From: Methylobacterium sp. Leaf125
GTDB lineage: Bacteria; Pseudomonadota; Alphaproteobacteria; Rhizobiales; Beijerinckiaceae
DNA: 35,659 bases
Assembly: GCF_001423085.1 (NCBI RefSeq)
Contig: NZ_LMNU01000014.1
Coordinates: forward strand, 1 to 35,659
Direction of reading: 5' to 3'
Numbering within the stretch: the first letter of the stretch is position 1; every line of letters begins with the position of its first letter. The position numbers were made by a program, and so were the translations under genes. This document shows positions 1-7,745 of this stretch, one piece after another. Under the pieces are notes generated by a model. It had not been told where the DNA came from, searched no databases, and worked only from the letters and a program-made list of their open reading frames with translations.

Positions 1-83
1 AGGCGACCCTCGCCTCGGCCCAAGCCTTCCTCTACGCCGCTGCCGTCATGATCCTCGTTCGACGGCTAGGACGCGCCTCATGA
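1..83 (+). CDS. C-terminal end of a membrane protein (partial)
   Basis: An open frame enters from the left edge (codons from base 3) and stops at TGA 81-83. The visible 26 residues contain a hydrophobic stretch rich in Ala, Leu, Phe and Val, then a basic tail (VRRLGRAS). This is typical of the last transmembrane helix of a transporter or other inner-membrane protein with a cytoplasmic C-terminus. The other two forward frames give less protein-like translations. Too little is visible to name a family. Confidence 0.4.
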   Translation, partial: ATLASAQAFLYAAAVMILVRRLGRAS

Positions 84-249
84 CTTATCGGACGGACTCT
101 GAGGGACCAGAAACATCCTTGCGACGATACCGTTCCTACACCAGGCCGTCAGCGTAAGGACCAAAGACCATCAGGTTCGAACAGGACCTATCTCGGCATG
201 CTACCGACCGAACCCAATCGTGGCAGGAACCTCCAGGCCATCGACGCCC

Positions 250-354
250 TCATGAACTCGCCAGCATGCTCGTCGATTGCAGGACGACGATGACGAGCAT
301 GAAGACGGCCGCGGCGGCGAGGACATAGGTCACGGCCTTGGTGAATTTGGTCAT
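250..354 (-). CDS. 34-residue single-span membrane peptide
   Basis: A short reading frame starts 13 bases after the stop of the LysM gene, with a good ribosome binding site (GAGGAG about 9 bases before the ATG). The product begins MTKFTKAVTYVLAAAAVFML and continues as one hydrophobic helix (about residues 8-25) ending in a polar tail. The spacing suggests co-transcription with the LysM gene and perhaps translational coupling. The function is unknown; it could be a small membrane partner of the LysM protein. Support comes from the ribosome binding site, the position and the clear transmembrane character. Confidence 0.55.
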   Translation of the reverse strand: MTKFTKAVTYVLAAAAVFMLVIVVLQSTSMLASS

Positions 355-367
355 GGGTTGATTCTCC

Positions 368-1999
368 TCAGCCGCGTTTTTCGCCCAGACCGGCATCGAT
401 GGCGTCCTCGGCCGGCAGCACGAAGACCTGACCGGGATAGATCAGGTCCGGGTCGCGGATCTGGTCCTGGTTGGCGTCGTAGATCGCCGTGTACCGGTCG
501 CCCTCGCCGTAGGTCCGCCGGCTGATCGCCCAAAGGCTGTCGCCGCGCTCGATCCGGGCGGTCCTCACCTCCGGCACGTAGACGGCGCCGGGGATGGCGT
601 TGGGTCTGAGCGGATCGCTCATAGTATCCGATGATGGCTTGGGCGCCGACGTGCCAGATATGGAATCCCGAGACCCCTCAGACGTGCCTTGGTTCTCGCC
701 TTGCCGCCCGACCGCCGCTGGTTGGGACGCGTTCGACGCCACCTGTCCGCCGGGTGATGCCTCGGGTGGTGCCGGGACCGAACGGCCCGTCCCGGCGATC
801 CGGGCGTCATGAGGAACCGAGAAGGGTACCTCCACGCGGCTGTGGACCTTCCCCGAGGCGGCATCGACCTGATCGAGCCAGATCTTGTAATCCCCCGGCT
901 TGACGCCTCGACCGATGGTGAAGGTGACGATGCCGTCCCGACCGACCGTGGCGGGGGTGATCAGGGTATCGTTGAGGTAGAGCCGTACGGTCGCACCGGC
1001 GGGAGCCTGGCAGCTGACGTACAGCCGGCCGCCCTCCTGCGCATCGACGCTGACGACCTTGGTGGGGGCCTCCGCCGATCCCGTCACGACCGCCCGCTCC
1101 GGTGGTGGGGCCTCAGGCGCCTCCGAGGAGCGGGACCCGATCCCTTTGGATGCGGCGTCCGCCGTCGTCCGTCGAGTGGACACGGCATCGGGAACCGAGC
1201 GGATCACCGTCCGTGACGAACCCGGTTGCGATAGCACCACGGTCGCCTTGTCGCGCGAGGTCAGGGCAACCAACGGCTTGGCATCGTGCGATGGCGCGAC
1301 CGCCACCGCGACGCTGTCCCGCGAGTGGCGAACAATGCCCTTCGCATCGGTGGCCCGAAGGCCGACCTCGCTGTTGCCGGCCGGGAGGGCCGGCGGGACG
1401 ATGGCGAACTGGCCGTTCCCATCGGCGACCGCCCGGGCGGTGGGTTTGCCGTCGACTAAGAGCTCCACGGTACCGTTCGGCGTCGCTCGCCCGGCGACGA
1501 CGAGTTCCCCGTTCGGCTCGACGCGGATGGTATCGAAGGATGGGGAACTTGGGTCAGGGGCGCCGGGAGCCATCGCCACGCCTGGTTCGCCCGGCGTCCG
1601 TTCAATCGCCGGTCCATCCGGAGCGACCGCTTCCGAGGTGTTTCTTCTGCTGGCGTCGACCTCTGGCCGCGATAGGGCCGCCACCGGTCGCCCGCCTTCG
1701 CCGTTCGAGGGCGGGAGTGGTGATCCGAGCCGCCAAAGGGCGCCATCACCGCCGACCAAGGTCAGGATCAGCCCGATCCCCATGAGGAGGGCAAGGAGCG
1801 CGATGGCAGCCCCGCGGCGACGCACCGGAGGCGCAGTTTGCCTGGCGGGTACCGGGACGAGCGTCGTCGCCCCCTTTCGGGAACCGCCACGTCTACGGAA
1901 CAGGGCTGCGAGTAATCCCACGACGACAAGAAGGATGGCAGGGAACACCTGGAGGAAGGCGCGGCTCAGGCGGGTCAGCAAGGTGTTGTCGTCTCCCAT
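368..1999 (-). CDS. LysM-domain membrane-anchored envelope protein
   Basis: The 543-residue protein has two hydrophobic segments near the N-terminus (about 18-35 and 66-83) separated by a very basic loop. A long Pro/Ser/Gly-rich region follows with two beta-rich Ig-like stretches (about 155-225 and 310-400). A LysM domain lies at the C-terminus (about 479-529, with GDSLWAISRRTYG and DPDLIYPGQVFVLP). LysM domains bind peptidoglycan, so the C-terminal part probably sits in the periplasm. Ig-like plus C-terminal LysM architecture is common among large proteins in alphaproteobacteria. The ATG at 1997-1999 lacks a strong ribosome binding site, so the exact start is uncertain. A 34-residue membrane peptide follows directly. 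Confidence 0.85.
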   Translation of the reverse strand: MGDDNTLLTRLSRAFLQVFPAILLVVVGLLAALFRRRGGSRKGATTLVPVPARQTAPPVRRRGAAIALLALLMGIGLILTLVGGDGALWRLGSPLPPSNGEGGRPVAALSRPEVDASRRNTSEAVAPDGPAIERTPGEPGVAMAPGAPDPSSPSFDTIRVEPNGELVVAGRATPNGTVELLVDGKPTARAVADGNGQFAIVPPALPAGNSEVGLRATDAKGIVRHSRDSVAVAVAPSHDAKPLVALTSRDKATVVLSQPGSSRTVIRSVPDAVSTRRTTADAASKGIGSRSSEAPEAPPPERAVVTGSAEAPTKVVSVDAQEGGRLYVSCQAPAGATVRLYLNDTLITPATVGRDGIVTFTIGRGVKPGDYKIWLDQVDAASGKVHSRVEVPFSVPHDARIAGTGRSVPAPPEASPGGQVASNASQPAAVGRQGENQGTSEGSRDSISGTSAPKPSSDTMSDPLRPNAIPGAVYVPEVRTARIERGDSLWAISRRTYGEGDRYTAIYDANQDQIRDPDLIYPGQVFVLPAEDAIDAGLGEKRG

Positions 2000-2135
2000 G
2001 CAGCCGTGATCACCGTCCGGGGCTCCCGGTCATCGGGCATTCGTTCGGTCGGAGCGGATGCCCTGGAACACGCCCCTGGGCAGAGGCGCCGCGCCCTCCG
2101 GCTTTCCGAGGCACCCTTTCTCGTTGTCGGTACGG

Positions 2136-2411
2136 CTAGTCGTCGGCCTCGCTGGACGATCCGGAACGGGACCGCTCGTAGGCGGCGATGGCCCCGGAGC
2201 ATCCCGGCGAAAGATTCTGGCGATTGCGCTTGAAGCAGGCCTTCACCTCCGGCCCGCCCGGCTTCATGCCGGCGCACAGGCGAAGGTAATCACCCCCGCA
2301 ATTCGCCCGCATGGCCTCCATCTCGGGACCCTCCTGCGCCGTGGATGGCCGGGACGCGACCAGGGCGCCTGCGATGGCAAGCGATGTCAGGGCGAGGATA
2401 CGGATGTTCAT
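2136..2411 (-). CDS. Exported Cys-rich small protein
   Basis: The 91-residue product starts with a signal peptide (MNIRILALTSLAIAGALVAS, with likely cleavage near STAQ). The mature part carries four Cys in the pattern C-x8-C-x13-C-x10-C, with motifs such as YLRLCAG, VKACFKRN and LSPGCSGAI. This matches the bacterial Cys-rich repeat resembling the eukaryotic GLG1/FGFR Cys-rich repeat (PF00839-like), usually found as small periplasmic proteins in Rhizobiales with no assigned function. The tail is Ser- and acid-rich. It lies downstream of the coiled-coil gene and a hairpin separates the two. Confidence 0.75.
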   Translation of the reverse strand: MNIRILALTSLAIAGALVASRPSTAQEGPEMEAMRANCGGDYLRLCAGMKPGGPEVKACFKRNRQNLSPGCSGAIAAYERSRSGSSSEADD

Positions 2412-2447
2412 CGTGCAATCTTTTCGTGCGGTTGGGCCGGGATGGAC

Positions 2448-2477
2448 GACCCACGCGGGTGGTTGCCTGCGTGGGTC
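2448..2477. other. Perfect 9-bp hairpin between two minus-strand genes
   Basis: Inverted repeat GACCCACGC (2448-2456) / GCGTGGGTC (2469-2477) with a 12-base loop sits between the coiled-coil gene stop and the Cys-rich gene start. No T-tract follows on the minus strand, so it is not a classical intrinsic terminator. It may stabilise the mRNA or attenuate read-through. Confidence 0.5.
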
Positions 2478-2486
2478 GCCGTCGTC

Positions 2487-3620
2487 TCAGCGGGCCGGCT
2501 GGCTAGGCGCGGCGGCGGGCGGGTTGGCGAGCTGCTGACGGACCTCGGCGAGCTTTGCTTGGGTGGTGCTCAGATCCTGGCGGGCCGAGGCCAGCTGCTC
2601 GTTGATGGCGGCCGCTTCCTTGTTGCGGGTGGCCAGGGTCTCGGTCAGCGTGGCGAGCTCGCCCTGCGCGTCGGTCTGGCGCTTGCGCAGGGCCTCAACG
2701 GCGGCCGTGCCGGCATCGCGGTCGGCAGAGAGCTTCTGCAGCGCCTGCTCGGCCTGACCCCGCTCGGACACGACGCGGTCGCGCTGCGCCTGGGTCTCGG
2801 CAAGCTCCTTGCGCACGTTCGCGAGGGCATCGCGGGCCTGCTGGGCGTCGCGGTTGGCCTGCTCGATCTCGGCGGTGAGCTTGTCCTTGTCGGCGGTCAG
2901 GCCAGCGACGGCCTGACTGGTGTCCGTGCGCTGCTTCGCGGCCTGATCGGTCGCGGTTCGCGCGTCGGCCAGTTCCTTCTGAGCGGCGGCGGCGGCCTCG
3001 CGGGCGTTCTGCTGGCGCTCCTCGGCCTTGGCGAGGTCGGCGGTCTTGGCCGTCGCCTCCTGGGTCATGGTCGCGAGATCGGCGCGGAGCTTGGCCTCCT
3101 GCACCCGGGCGTCCTCAAGGCGGCGTCCGACCTCGGCAAGATCCTGCGTCCTGTCGACGGCGGCCTTCTCCGCGGTGGTGATGGCCTCGCGCAACGGGGC
3201 CAGCTTACCCTCGGCCTGCGTGACCTGGGACTGGAGCTCGATGAGCTTCTGCGTCTCGGCCTCGGCCGTCTTCTTCGCCTCGGTCGCCTTGGCCTCGGAG
3301 GCCTGCTGCTCCTTGGTCAGGGTCGCGGCGCGGGACTTTGCCTCCTCGGCTGCCTTGCTTGCCTGCTGGTCCTGCTGCTGGGCGGTGGCGATCTTGGCCT
3401 GGAGCGAAGTCAGAGTGCCAGCGGTCGAGATCTGCCTGTCCAGGTCGGTACGGAGCGCCGTCTGCTGGGCCTGCAGGTCCTCGATGCGGTGGTCACGGGC
3501 GCTGCGCTGACGCGCACCTGCGATGGAGGCGACGATGAGCCAGACCAGCAGCACCACGGCCACGACCGCGAGGCTGAAGGGCAAGGGGCGTCGGAGTTCG
3601 GAACGGTAGTCGATGGCCAT
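2487..3620 (-). CDS. Single-span membrane protein with long coiled coil
   Basis: The 377-residue protein has a short cytoplasmic N-terminus (MAIDYRSELRRP), one transmembrane helix (about residues 13-34) and then over 300 residues of heptad-rich Ala/Gln/Glu/Lys coiled coil. It ends in a Pro/Ala tail (NPPAAAPSQPAR). The layout resembles an inner-membrane protein reaching into the periplasm, of the kind often annotated as a chromosome-segregation or SMC-like protein because of the coiled coil. No ATPase head is present, so an SMC role is not supported. An upstream in-frame start would add 29 basic residues; the ATG at 3618-3620 gives a cleaner N-terminus. Confidence 0.8.
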   Translation of the reverse strand: MAIDYRSELRRPLPFSLAVVAVVLLVWLIVASIAGARQRSARDHRIEDLQAQQTALRTDLDRQISTAGTLTSLQAKIATAQQQDQQASKAAEEAKSRAATLTKEQQASEAKATEAKKTAEAETQKLIELQSQVTQAEGKLAPLREAITTAEKAAVDRTQDLAEVGRRLEDARVQEAKLRADLATMTQEATAKTADLAKAEERQQNAREAAAAAQKELADARTATDQAAKQRTDTSQAVAGLTADKDKLTAEIEQANRDAQQARDALANVRKELAETQAQRDRVVSERGQAEQALQKLSADRDAGTAAVEALRKRQTDAQGELATLTETLATRNKEAAAINEQLASARQDLSTTQAKLAEVRQQLANPPAAAPSQPAR

Positions 3621-3723
3621 GGGGGTCTCGCGATGTCGGGGATGGTGGTGAATCGAACCCCGGCGCGGCATCGCCCGGCGTCGTGTACGACCGGCGCCCG
3701 AAGGCACCGGCCGCGTCGTGGCG

Positions 3724-4224
3724 TCAGGCTGGCCGGCGGCCGTCGGCGGCGTAGCGGTCGATGGCCGAGGGCAGCTCGCGGGAGAGGCGGGACAGGAGCG
3801 CGCTGCGGCTCAGGCCGGTCTGTTGGGTCAGGTGGTCGAGGGTGTCCGAGCCGATGGCGCGTTCGAGGTCGGCCTCGGGAATGTCGCGGTTGGTGCCCTG
3901 GTTGACCCAGGAGTTGGCCGTCTCGCCGTGGCCACCCTTGGTGAAGTGGTCGACGAGTTCGCTGAGGCCGCTGGCGATCAGGCCGCCGACGCCGGCGGTG
4001 CCGAGGCCGCCGAGGAGGCTGCCGAGGTTGCCGATGCCGCCCGTGGAGCTGGTGTTGGAGGCGGTGTTCGGGATCGGCGGAACGGTGCCGTGGTTCGGGC
4101 TCAGGGAGGGGCTGGACGGTGTATCGTGGCCCTTCAGGAGCTCGGCGAGCTTATCGCGGTTCTGGTATCCGGCCACGGCCAGCAGGCCGAGCAGCGCGGT
4201 CATCGAGGGATAGCCCTTGCTCAT
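3724..4224 (-). CDS. YidB family (DUF937) protein
   Basis: The 166-residue protein begins [20 protein letters not shown], passes through a Gly/Ser/Thr-rich linker with a [14 protein letters not shown] stretch, and ends with the conserved YidB region (about 85-160: [41 protein letters not shown]). YidB/DUF937 proteins are small, cytoplasmic or envelope-associated and of unknown function. The C-terminal part (residues tied by [16 protein letters not shown]) is the family signature. The ATG at 4222-4224 has an AAGGACG ribosome binding site; the same frame stays open further upstream only because it runs into the remains of the aquaporin sequence. Confidence 0.85.
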   Translation of the reverse strand: MSKGYPSMTALLGLLAVAGYQNRDKLAELLKGHDTPSSPSLSPNHGTVPPIPNTASNTSSTGGIGNLGSLLGGLGTAGVGGLIASGLSELVDHFTKGGHGETANSWVNQGTNRDIPEADLERAIGSDTLDHLTQQTGLSRSALLSRLSRELPSAIDRYAADGRRPA

Positions 4225-4343
4225 CGGTCGTCCTTGTCGGTTGTGAGGGTCGGACGGGTGTCCGCCCGCGGGGGCTCGGCCGCCGCGCCGGCGACCGTAA
4301 TCCTGTCTGGCATCACGCCAGGCAGGTGTGGGGGAGCGGGCTG

Positions 4344-4635
4344 CTAGAACTCGGTCGGCTTGATGCCGGCCTTCTCCATCCGCTGTTCGGTCTCGCCCGC
4401 CAGCGCCTGCAGACCCTGCCGCTCGGGCATTTGGAGCACGGGGTCGAGGGCACGCATCGAGGCGTAGAGACCAGCGGCGGCACCGCCGATCAGGAGGGCG
4501 ACGACGAACAGCCAGAGTTGCTGGATGGCCGCCCAGCCGGCGAACAGGGCCAGGCCGATGCTGCGGGCCGGGTTGGACGTTCAGCTTTCGGATCGAGTTC
4601 ACGGATGTTTGCGGGGTGTCAGTAATACGAGACAT
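4344..4635 (-). pseudogene. Remnant of aquaporin C-terminus, frameshifted
   Basis: Two minus-strand frames read together as one 96-residue protein if a single base is dropped from the GG at 4575-4576. The corrected text contains [13 protein letters not shown] followed by a helix with IQQLWLF and GGAAAGLY. This matches the second NPA box, selectivity-filter Arg and sixth helix of AqpZ-type aquaporins (typical text NPARSxGPALF...QLWLFW). The first five helices and first NPA box are absent, so no channel can form. The tail (about 37 residues after the helix, ending AGIKPTEF) is not aquaporin-like. I call it a truncated, frameshifted fragment. A sequencing error could account for the frameshift but not for the missing front. 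Confidence 0.7.
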
Positions 4636-4716
4636 CCTCGGATCCGCGAGTCGTCCGGGAGCTATTCCGTCGTGGCACCGGACCCGCCACCGTGGCGGGC
4701 CCGGTGGTCTGGATGG

Positions 4717-5175
4717 TTACGGGCAGGTGTGACGGTCGCCGTCGTTGCCGAGGTAGGTCCCGCTCGACGCGTCGTAGGACCGGAAGCGGCGGGCGCATGC
4801 TGCAACTGCCTCGGGACCTGGACCGCCCTGCACGACCACCGGGGCAGCCTGAGCCTGAGAGTTGGCGATGGCGCCGCCGATGATGGCACCCGCCGCGAGG
4901 CCGGCAACGCCCGCGCCCACCGCTGCGCCGACGCCAGGTCCGCGGCGATAGCCGTAACCGCGACCGGAGCCATAGCCCCGCCCATAGCCCCGCCCGTAGC
5001 CACGTCCACCGCGCCAGCCATGACGGCGACCGAAGCGCCGGTACTGCACGTAATCGGTCGGCAGGTCTCCGCGGACGAGCGCTTCGATAGGCGCTGCGGA
5101 GGCCGGTGCGGCATGGGCCGGCAGGCCGACGAGGGTGGCTGCTACGGTGGCGGCGAGGGCAAGGGTCAGCTTCAT
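4717..5175 (-). CDS. BA14K-like exported protein, Gly/Arg/Tyr-rich
   Basis: The 152-residue protein starts with a signal peptide (MKLTLALAATVAATLVGLPAHA). It then has a low-complexity RGYGRGYGRGYG stretch (about 52-80), a Gly/Ala hydrophobic segment (about 80-107) and a C-terminal motif CARRFRSYDASSGTYLGNDG ending in CP. That C-terminal motif is the signature of the BA14K family (named for a Brucella immunoreactive protein), found in many Hyphomicrobiales as a short envelope protein whose biochemical role is not settled. The hydrophobic segment suggests membrane association. It is separated by only 43 bases from the next upstream small gene. Confidence 0.85.
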   Translation of the reverse strand: MKLTLALAATVAATLVGLPAHAAPASAAPIEALVRGDLPTDYVQYRRFGRRHGWRGGRGYGRGYGRGYGSGRGYGYRRGPGVGAAVGAGVAGLAAGAIIGGAIANSQAQAAPVVVQGGPGPEAVAACARRFRSYDASSGTYLGNDGDRHTCP

Positions 5176-5218
5176 CGTGGATAGGTTTCCTGAATCGGTT
5201 TCACGCGGAAGGGGAAAG

Positions 5219-5326
5219 TCAGTAGCCCCGACGGTTTGGTGGGGTGGCCGAACGGCCGCCGAAACGGCGGCTGACGTAGGCGATGACCTTCGGGAGGAGG
5301 AAGGCGGTGAGAAGCTTGCGGATCAT
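5219..5326 (-). CDS. 35-residue basic hypothetical protein
   Basis: A short frame begins MIRKLLTAFLLPKVIAYVSR and ends with Gly/Arg-rich RRFGGRSATPPNRRGY. A GGAG ribosome binding site lies about 8 bases before the ATG (5324-5326). An amphipathic or weakly membrane-seeking N-terminal helix is followed by a basic tail. It sits between the BA14K-like gene and a CsbD-type gene on the same strand. The function is unknown. The ribosome binding site and tight context support it as a real small gene. Confidence 0.5.
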   Translation of the reverse strand: MIRKLLTAFLLPKVIAYVSRRFGGRSATPPNRRGY

Positions 5327-5350
5327 GGAGTGATCTCCGAGGTCAGTGGG

Positions 5351-5788
5351 TCAGCGCTTGGAGCGGGACAGCCAGCCCACCGCGAAGGCGACGGCGGCGA
5401 GGCCGAGCAGGGCGGAGGTACGGTTGTCGTCGGCGTAGCGGACGGCCTGGCGGCCATATGTGGTGCCGCGCTTACGAGCATGACGGGCAAGGTCGCGTCC
5501 GTCCGCAATCAGGTTTCCCGCGCGGTCGCGCGCCTCGTCGACGAGATGACGGCCGTCCTCGACCAGGTTGCCGGCACGATCCCGAACCTCGTGGGCGATG
5601 TCGCGTCCGTCGTCGATGAGATCCTCGGCCCGGTTGCGAGCGCGGCCGTAGGCGTACTGCGCGCCGCCTGCGACTTGGTTCACAGCGCCGCGCACCTGAC
5701 GGGCCGGATCACCGGTGATGCCGCCGACGGCGGTCTGCGCACGACCCTTGAGGTGGCGGGACGCGCCGCGGAACTGGTCTCCGTTCAT
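5351..5788 (-). CDS. CsbD-like protein with C-terminal membrane helix
   Basis: The 145-residue product opens with a CsbD-type helix pair (MNGDQFRGASRHLKGRAQTA, then GGITGDPARQVRGA). Repeated 11-residue units follow (RAEDLIDDGRD, RAGNLVEDGRH, RAGNLIADGRD; about 52-105). It ends in a transmembrane helix (about 124-141) and SRSKR. The middle and end resemble ElaB/YqjD/DUF883 proteins that tether to the inner membrane; CsbD proteins are stress-induced in many bacteria. It looks like a fusion of both themes. An AGGATAATCCC leader precedes the ATG at 5788. It shares architecture with the 167-residue gene at 7185. Confidence 0.8.
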   Translation of the reverse strand: MNGDQFRGASRHLKGRAQTAVGGITGDPARQVRGAVNQVAGGAQYAYGRARNRAEDLIDDGRDIAHEVRDRAGNLVEDGRHLVDEARDRAGNLIADGRDLARHARKRGTTYGRQAVRYADDNRTSALLGLAAVAFAVGWLSRSKR

Positions 5789-5853
5789 GGGATTATCCTG
5801 CGTACGAATTCAATGGAGGCGACGGGACCCGAGCGGGCCACCGCCGTCTCGGT

Positions 5854-6057
5854 TCAGTGCTTGCCGGTGACCTTGTCGACGACCGAGGCGACGCCGTCCT
5901 TGGCCTCGCCGACGGTGCGCTGAGCCTCGCCCTTGAGTTCCTGGGCCTTGCCCTCGACGACGAGCTTGTCGTTGCCCGTGACCTTGCCGGTGGCCTGCTT
6001 GACGTTGCCGGCCGCTTCGTTGGCGAGGCCCTTCAGCTTGTCGGTGGTGCTGCTCAT
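5854..6057 (-). CDS. CsbD family stress protein, short form
   Basis: The 67-residue protein is a canonical CsbD: Lys/Glu/Ala-rich, with MSSTTDKLKGLANEAAGNVK, KVTGNDKLVVEGKAQELKGE and VGEAKDGVASVVDKVTG. CsbD proteins are small, soluble, flexible helices induced by the general stress response in Bacillus and many proteobacteria; the molecular role is not established. A strong ribosome binding site (AAGGAG) precedes the ATG. It is one of four CsbD-type genes within 2.6 kb on the same strand. Confidence 0.92.
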   Translation of the reverse strand: MSSTTDKLKGLANEAAGNVKQATGKVTGNDKLVVEGKAQELKGEAQRTVGEAKDGVASVVDKVTGKH

Positions 6058-6135
6058 GGGATGTCTCCTTGGGTTCGGTTGAGGTGGGCTTCGATGAGGA
6101 GGCCGGCCGGTCTCGGTGACCGACCGGGAAACGGT

Positions 6136-7056
6136 TCAGACGCGACGGGCGTCGTAGGCGTCGGCGAGGGTGTGGAGCTTCGGGGCGCCGAGGCGGCCAC
6201 CGAAGAAGCCGGCGAGCGCGCCGAGGATCAGGGCGAGCGCGCCGTAGAAGGCGCCCTGGGTGGCGGCGGACTTGGCGACGACGGCCGCCTGCTCAGCCTT
6301 CACCTTGGCGGTGGCGACGGTCTCTTCGTACTGCTTCTTGTAGTCCTGGATCTGGGCCTTGGCCTGATCGACCGGGATGTTCTGAGCCTTGGCGAGCGCG
6401 GCGGCGGCGCGGTTCTCGGCCTGCGCCTTCTGAGCGGGATCACCCGTGAACAGGGCGCGGATGGCGGCGACGGCAGCGTCCTTGGCGGCCTGCGGATCCT
6501 GGCCGGCGGCCTGGTTGCGCACCGACTGCTCGATGCCGTCGAGCGGGTTGGTGATCTTGGACAGCGAGGGAGCCGCGGCCTGGGCCGCCGTCTGGACGGT
6601 GCCACCGACGAGGGAGCCGGCCCCGCCCAGCGTGCTGGTCACGCCCGAGAAGGCGCCGCCGATGAGGCCGCCGGCCGCCGAGGTCAGCAGGTACAGCACC
6701 ACCAGGGTGGTCACCGCCCAGGAGACCAGGCCGTGCAGTCCGGCCGCACCGGTGACAGGCTTGCCAGACAGGCGACCGGCGATGAAGCCGCCCGCGAGGG
6801 CCGCGACGATGCCCGAGCCAACGAACCAGATGCCGGCGCTGAGCGACAGGGTCGAGGCGGCCGGGTTGTCTGCGGCGTTCGCTCCGACGCTGGACAGGCC
6901 GACGCCGACGCCGACCATGTTGAGGATGACCTGGGTCACCAGCGCGGTGACGGCACCGGCGAAGATCGCGCCCCAGGAAACCTGGTTCAGCAGGACGGTG
7001 CGGGTGTCGGCCGAAGCCGCCGTGGAAGAGGTCGCGAGAAGGGGGGAAGTGGACAC
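6136..7056 (-). CDS. PhnA-like multi-span membrane protein
   Basis: The 306-residue protein has N-terminal transmembrane helices (about 27-50, 70-95 and 105-130), including the conserved-looking VSWGAIFAGAVTALVTQVIL and GSGIVAALAGGFIAGRLSG. A long Ala/Gln/Lys-rich helical region follows (about 160-265), then a last helix (about 268-288) and a short polar tail. Related alphaproteobacterial proteins are usually annotated PhnA-like although they share nothing with the phosphonate protein; the function is unknown. The start is GTG at 7054-7056 with GGAG about 11 bases upstream. A 12-base G tract (C on the coding strand) lies 59-70 bases upstream of the start. Confidence 0.75.
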   Translation of the reverse strand: MSTSPLLATSSTAASADTRTVLLNQVSWGAIFAGAVTALVTQVILNMVGVGVGLSSVGANAADNPAASTLSLSAGIWFVGSGIVAALAGGFIAGRLSGKPVTGAAGLHGLVSWAVTTLVVLYLLTSAAGGLIGGAFSGVTSTLGGAGSLVGGTVQTAAQAAAPSLSKITNPLDGIEQSVRNQAAGQDPQAAKDAAVAAIRALFTGDPAQKAQAENRAAAALAKAQNIPVDQAKAQIQDYKKQYEETVATAKVKAEQAAVVAKSAATQGAFYGALALILGALAGFFGGRLGAPKLHTLADAYDARRV

Positions 7057-7114
7057 GTAGAGGTACTCCGGGTGGTCGGTCGTCCGAGTCGTTCGGTCGT
7101 TCGAGAGGTCAGTC

Positions 7115-7126
7115 GGGGGGGGGGGG
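7115..7126. repeat. 12-base homopolymeric G tract
   Basis: Twelve consecutive G on the plus strand in the gap between the PhnA-like gene (start 7056) and the CsbD-type gene ending at 7185. Tracts this long are rare in coding-dense genomes and prone to slippage. Confidence 0.9.
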
Positions 7127-7184
7127 AACTCTTAGGTCCGACCGCGCAGTCCCGGCGCGGTAGGACCCATCAATCGCGGCGAGA

Positions 7185-7688
7185 TCAGTCGCGGCGGTGG
7201 ATGAGGAGGCCGAGGCCGTAGCCGAGGAGGCCGGCGACGAGCAGGGCGGCCACGGGATGCGCGGCGATCTGGCTGGTCGCTTCGCGACCGCCCTCGCGCA
7301 GGTAGCGGCCGCCGTTCTCGTAAGCGTCCTCGGCCTGGTCGTAGGCCTCGCGGCCGGCGCCGCGAACGGAACGCTCGGCGCGGTCGTAGGTGTCGCTGGC
7401 GGCACCCTGGGCGCGGCGCGCGCGGTCCTCGACGTCGTCGGACCCGATCAGGTTGCCGAGCGTGTCGCGAACTTTACCGCCGATGTCTCGGGCCGTGTCG
7501 GCGACCTGCTCGGCGGCGTCGCGCACGGTGTCCTTGGCTTGACCGTAGAGGTTCTCCGCGGCGCCCTGTGCCTCGCGGGCGCGGCCTTCGACCGAGTCCC
7601 GCTTCGAGCCGGTGAGGTCGCCCACCGTGCCCTGCACCTTGCCGCCGAGTTCCTTGGCGGCGCCCGTGATGCGATCCGTATCAACCAT
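7185..7688 (-). CDS. CsbD family protein with C-terminal membrane helix
   Basis: The 167-residue protein begins with a CsbD core (MVDTDRITGAAKELGGKVQG, then VGDLTGSKRDSVEGRAREAQ). A second, degenerate copy of the same pattern follows (about 66-95: DIGGKVRDTLGNLIGSDDVEDRAR). A long helical stretch then leads to a C-terminal transmembrane helix (about 146-163: AALLVAGLLGYGLGLLI) and RRD. This predicts a stress protein tethered to the inner membrane with its helices in the cytoplasm, like DUF883/ElaB proteins. An AGGAC ribosome binding site precedes the ATG. It is similar in plan to the gene at 5351, which suggests local duplication. Confidence 0.88.
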   Translation of the reverse strand: MVDTDRITGAAKELGGKVQGTVGDLTGSKRDSVEGRAREAQGAAENLYGQAKDTVRDAAEQVADTARDIGGKVRDTLGNLIGSDDVEDRARRAQGAASDTYDRAERSVRGAGREAYDQAEDAYENGGRYLREGGREATSQIAAHPVAALLVAGLLGYGLGLLIHRRD

Positions 7689-7745
7689 GATGTTTGTCCT
7701 GTTCAGATTTCAGTTGTGTTCGTTAGGTACGACGTATGACCAAAG

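Noticed and set aside
112..136. GGAAC-N16-TGTT match on the minus strand
   Set aside because: No minus-strand gene follows in the window and all minus frames to its left are closed; it may be chance, so it is not listed as a promoter.
2058..3905. Long plus-strand open frame of 615 codons
   Set aside because: It is antisense to the coiled-coil and Cys-rich genes; the translation is Leu/Gly/Arg-biased without motifs, an effect of high GC.
5857..7221. Plus-strand open frame of 454 codons
   Set aside because: Antisense to the CsbD and PhnA-like genes; low-complexity Gly/Arg/Val text.
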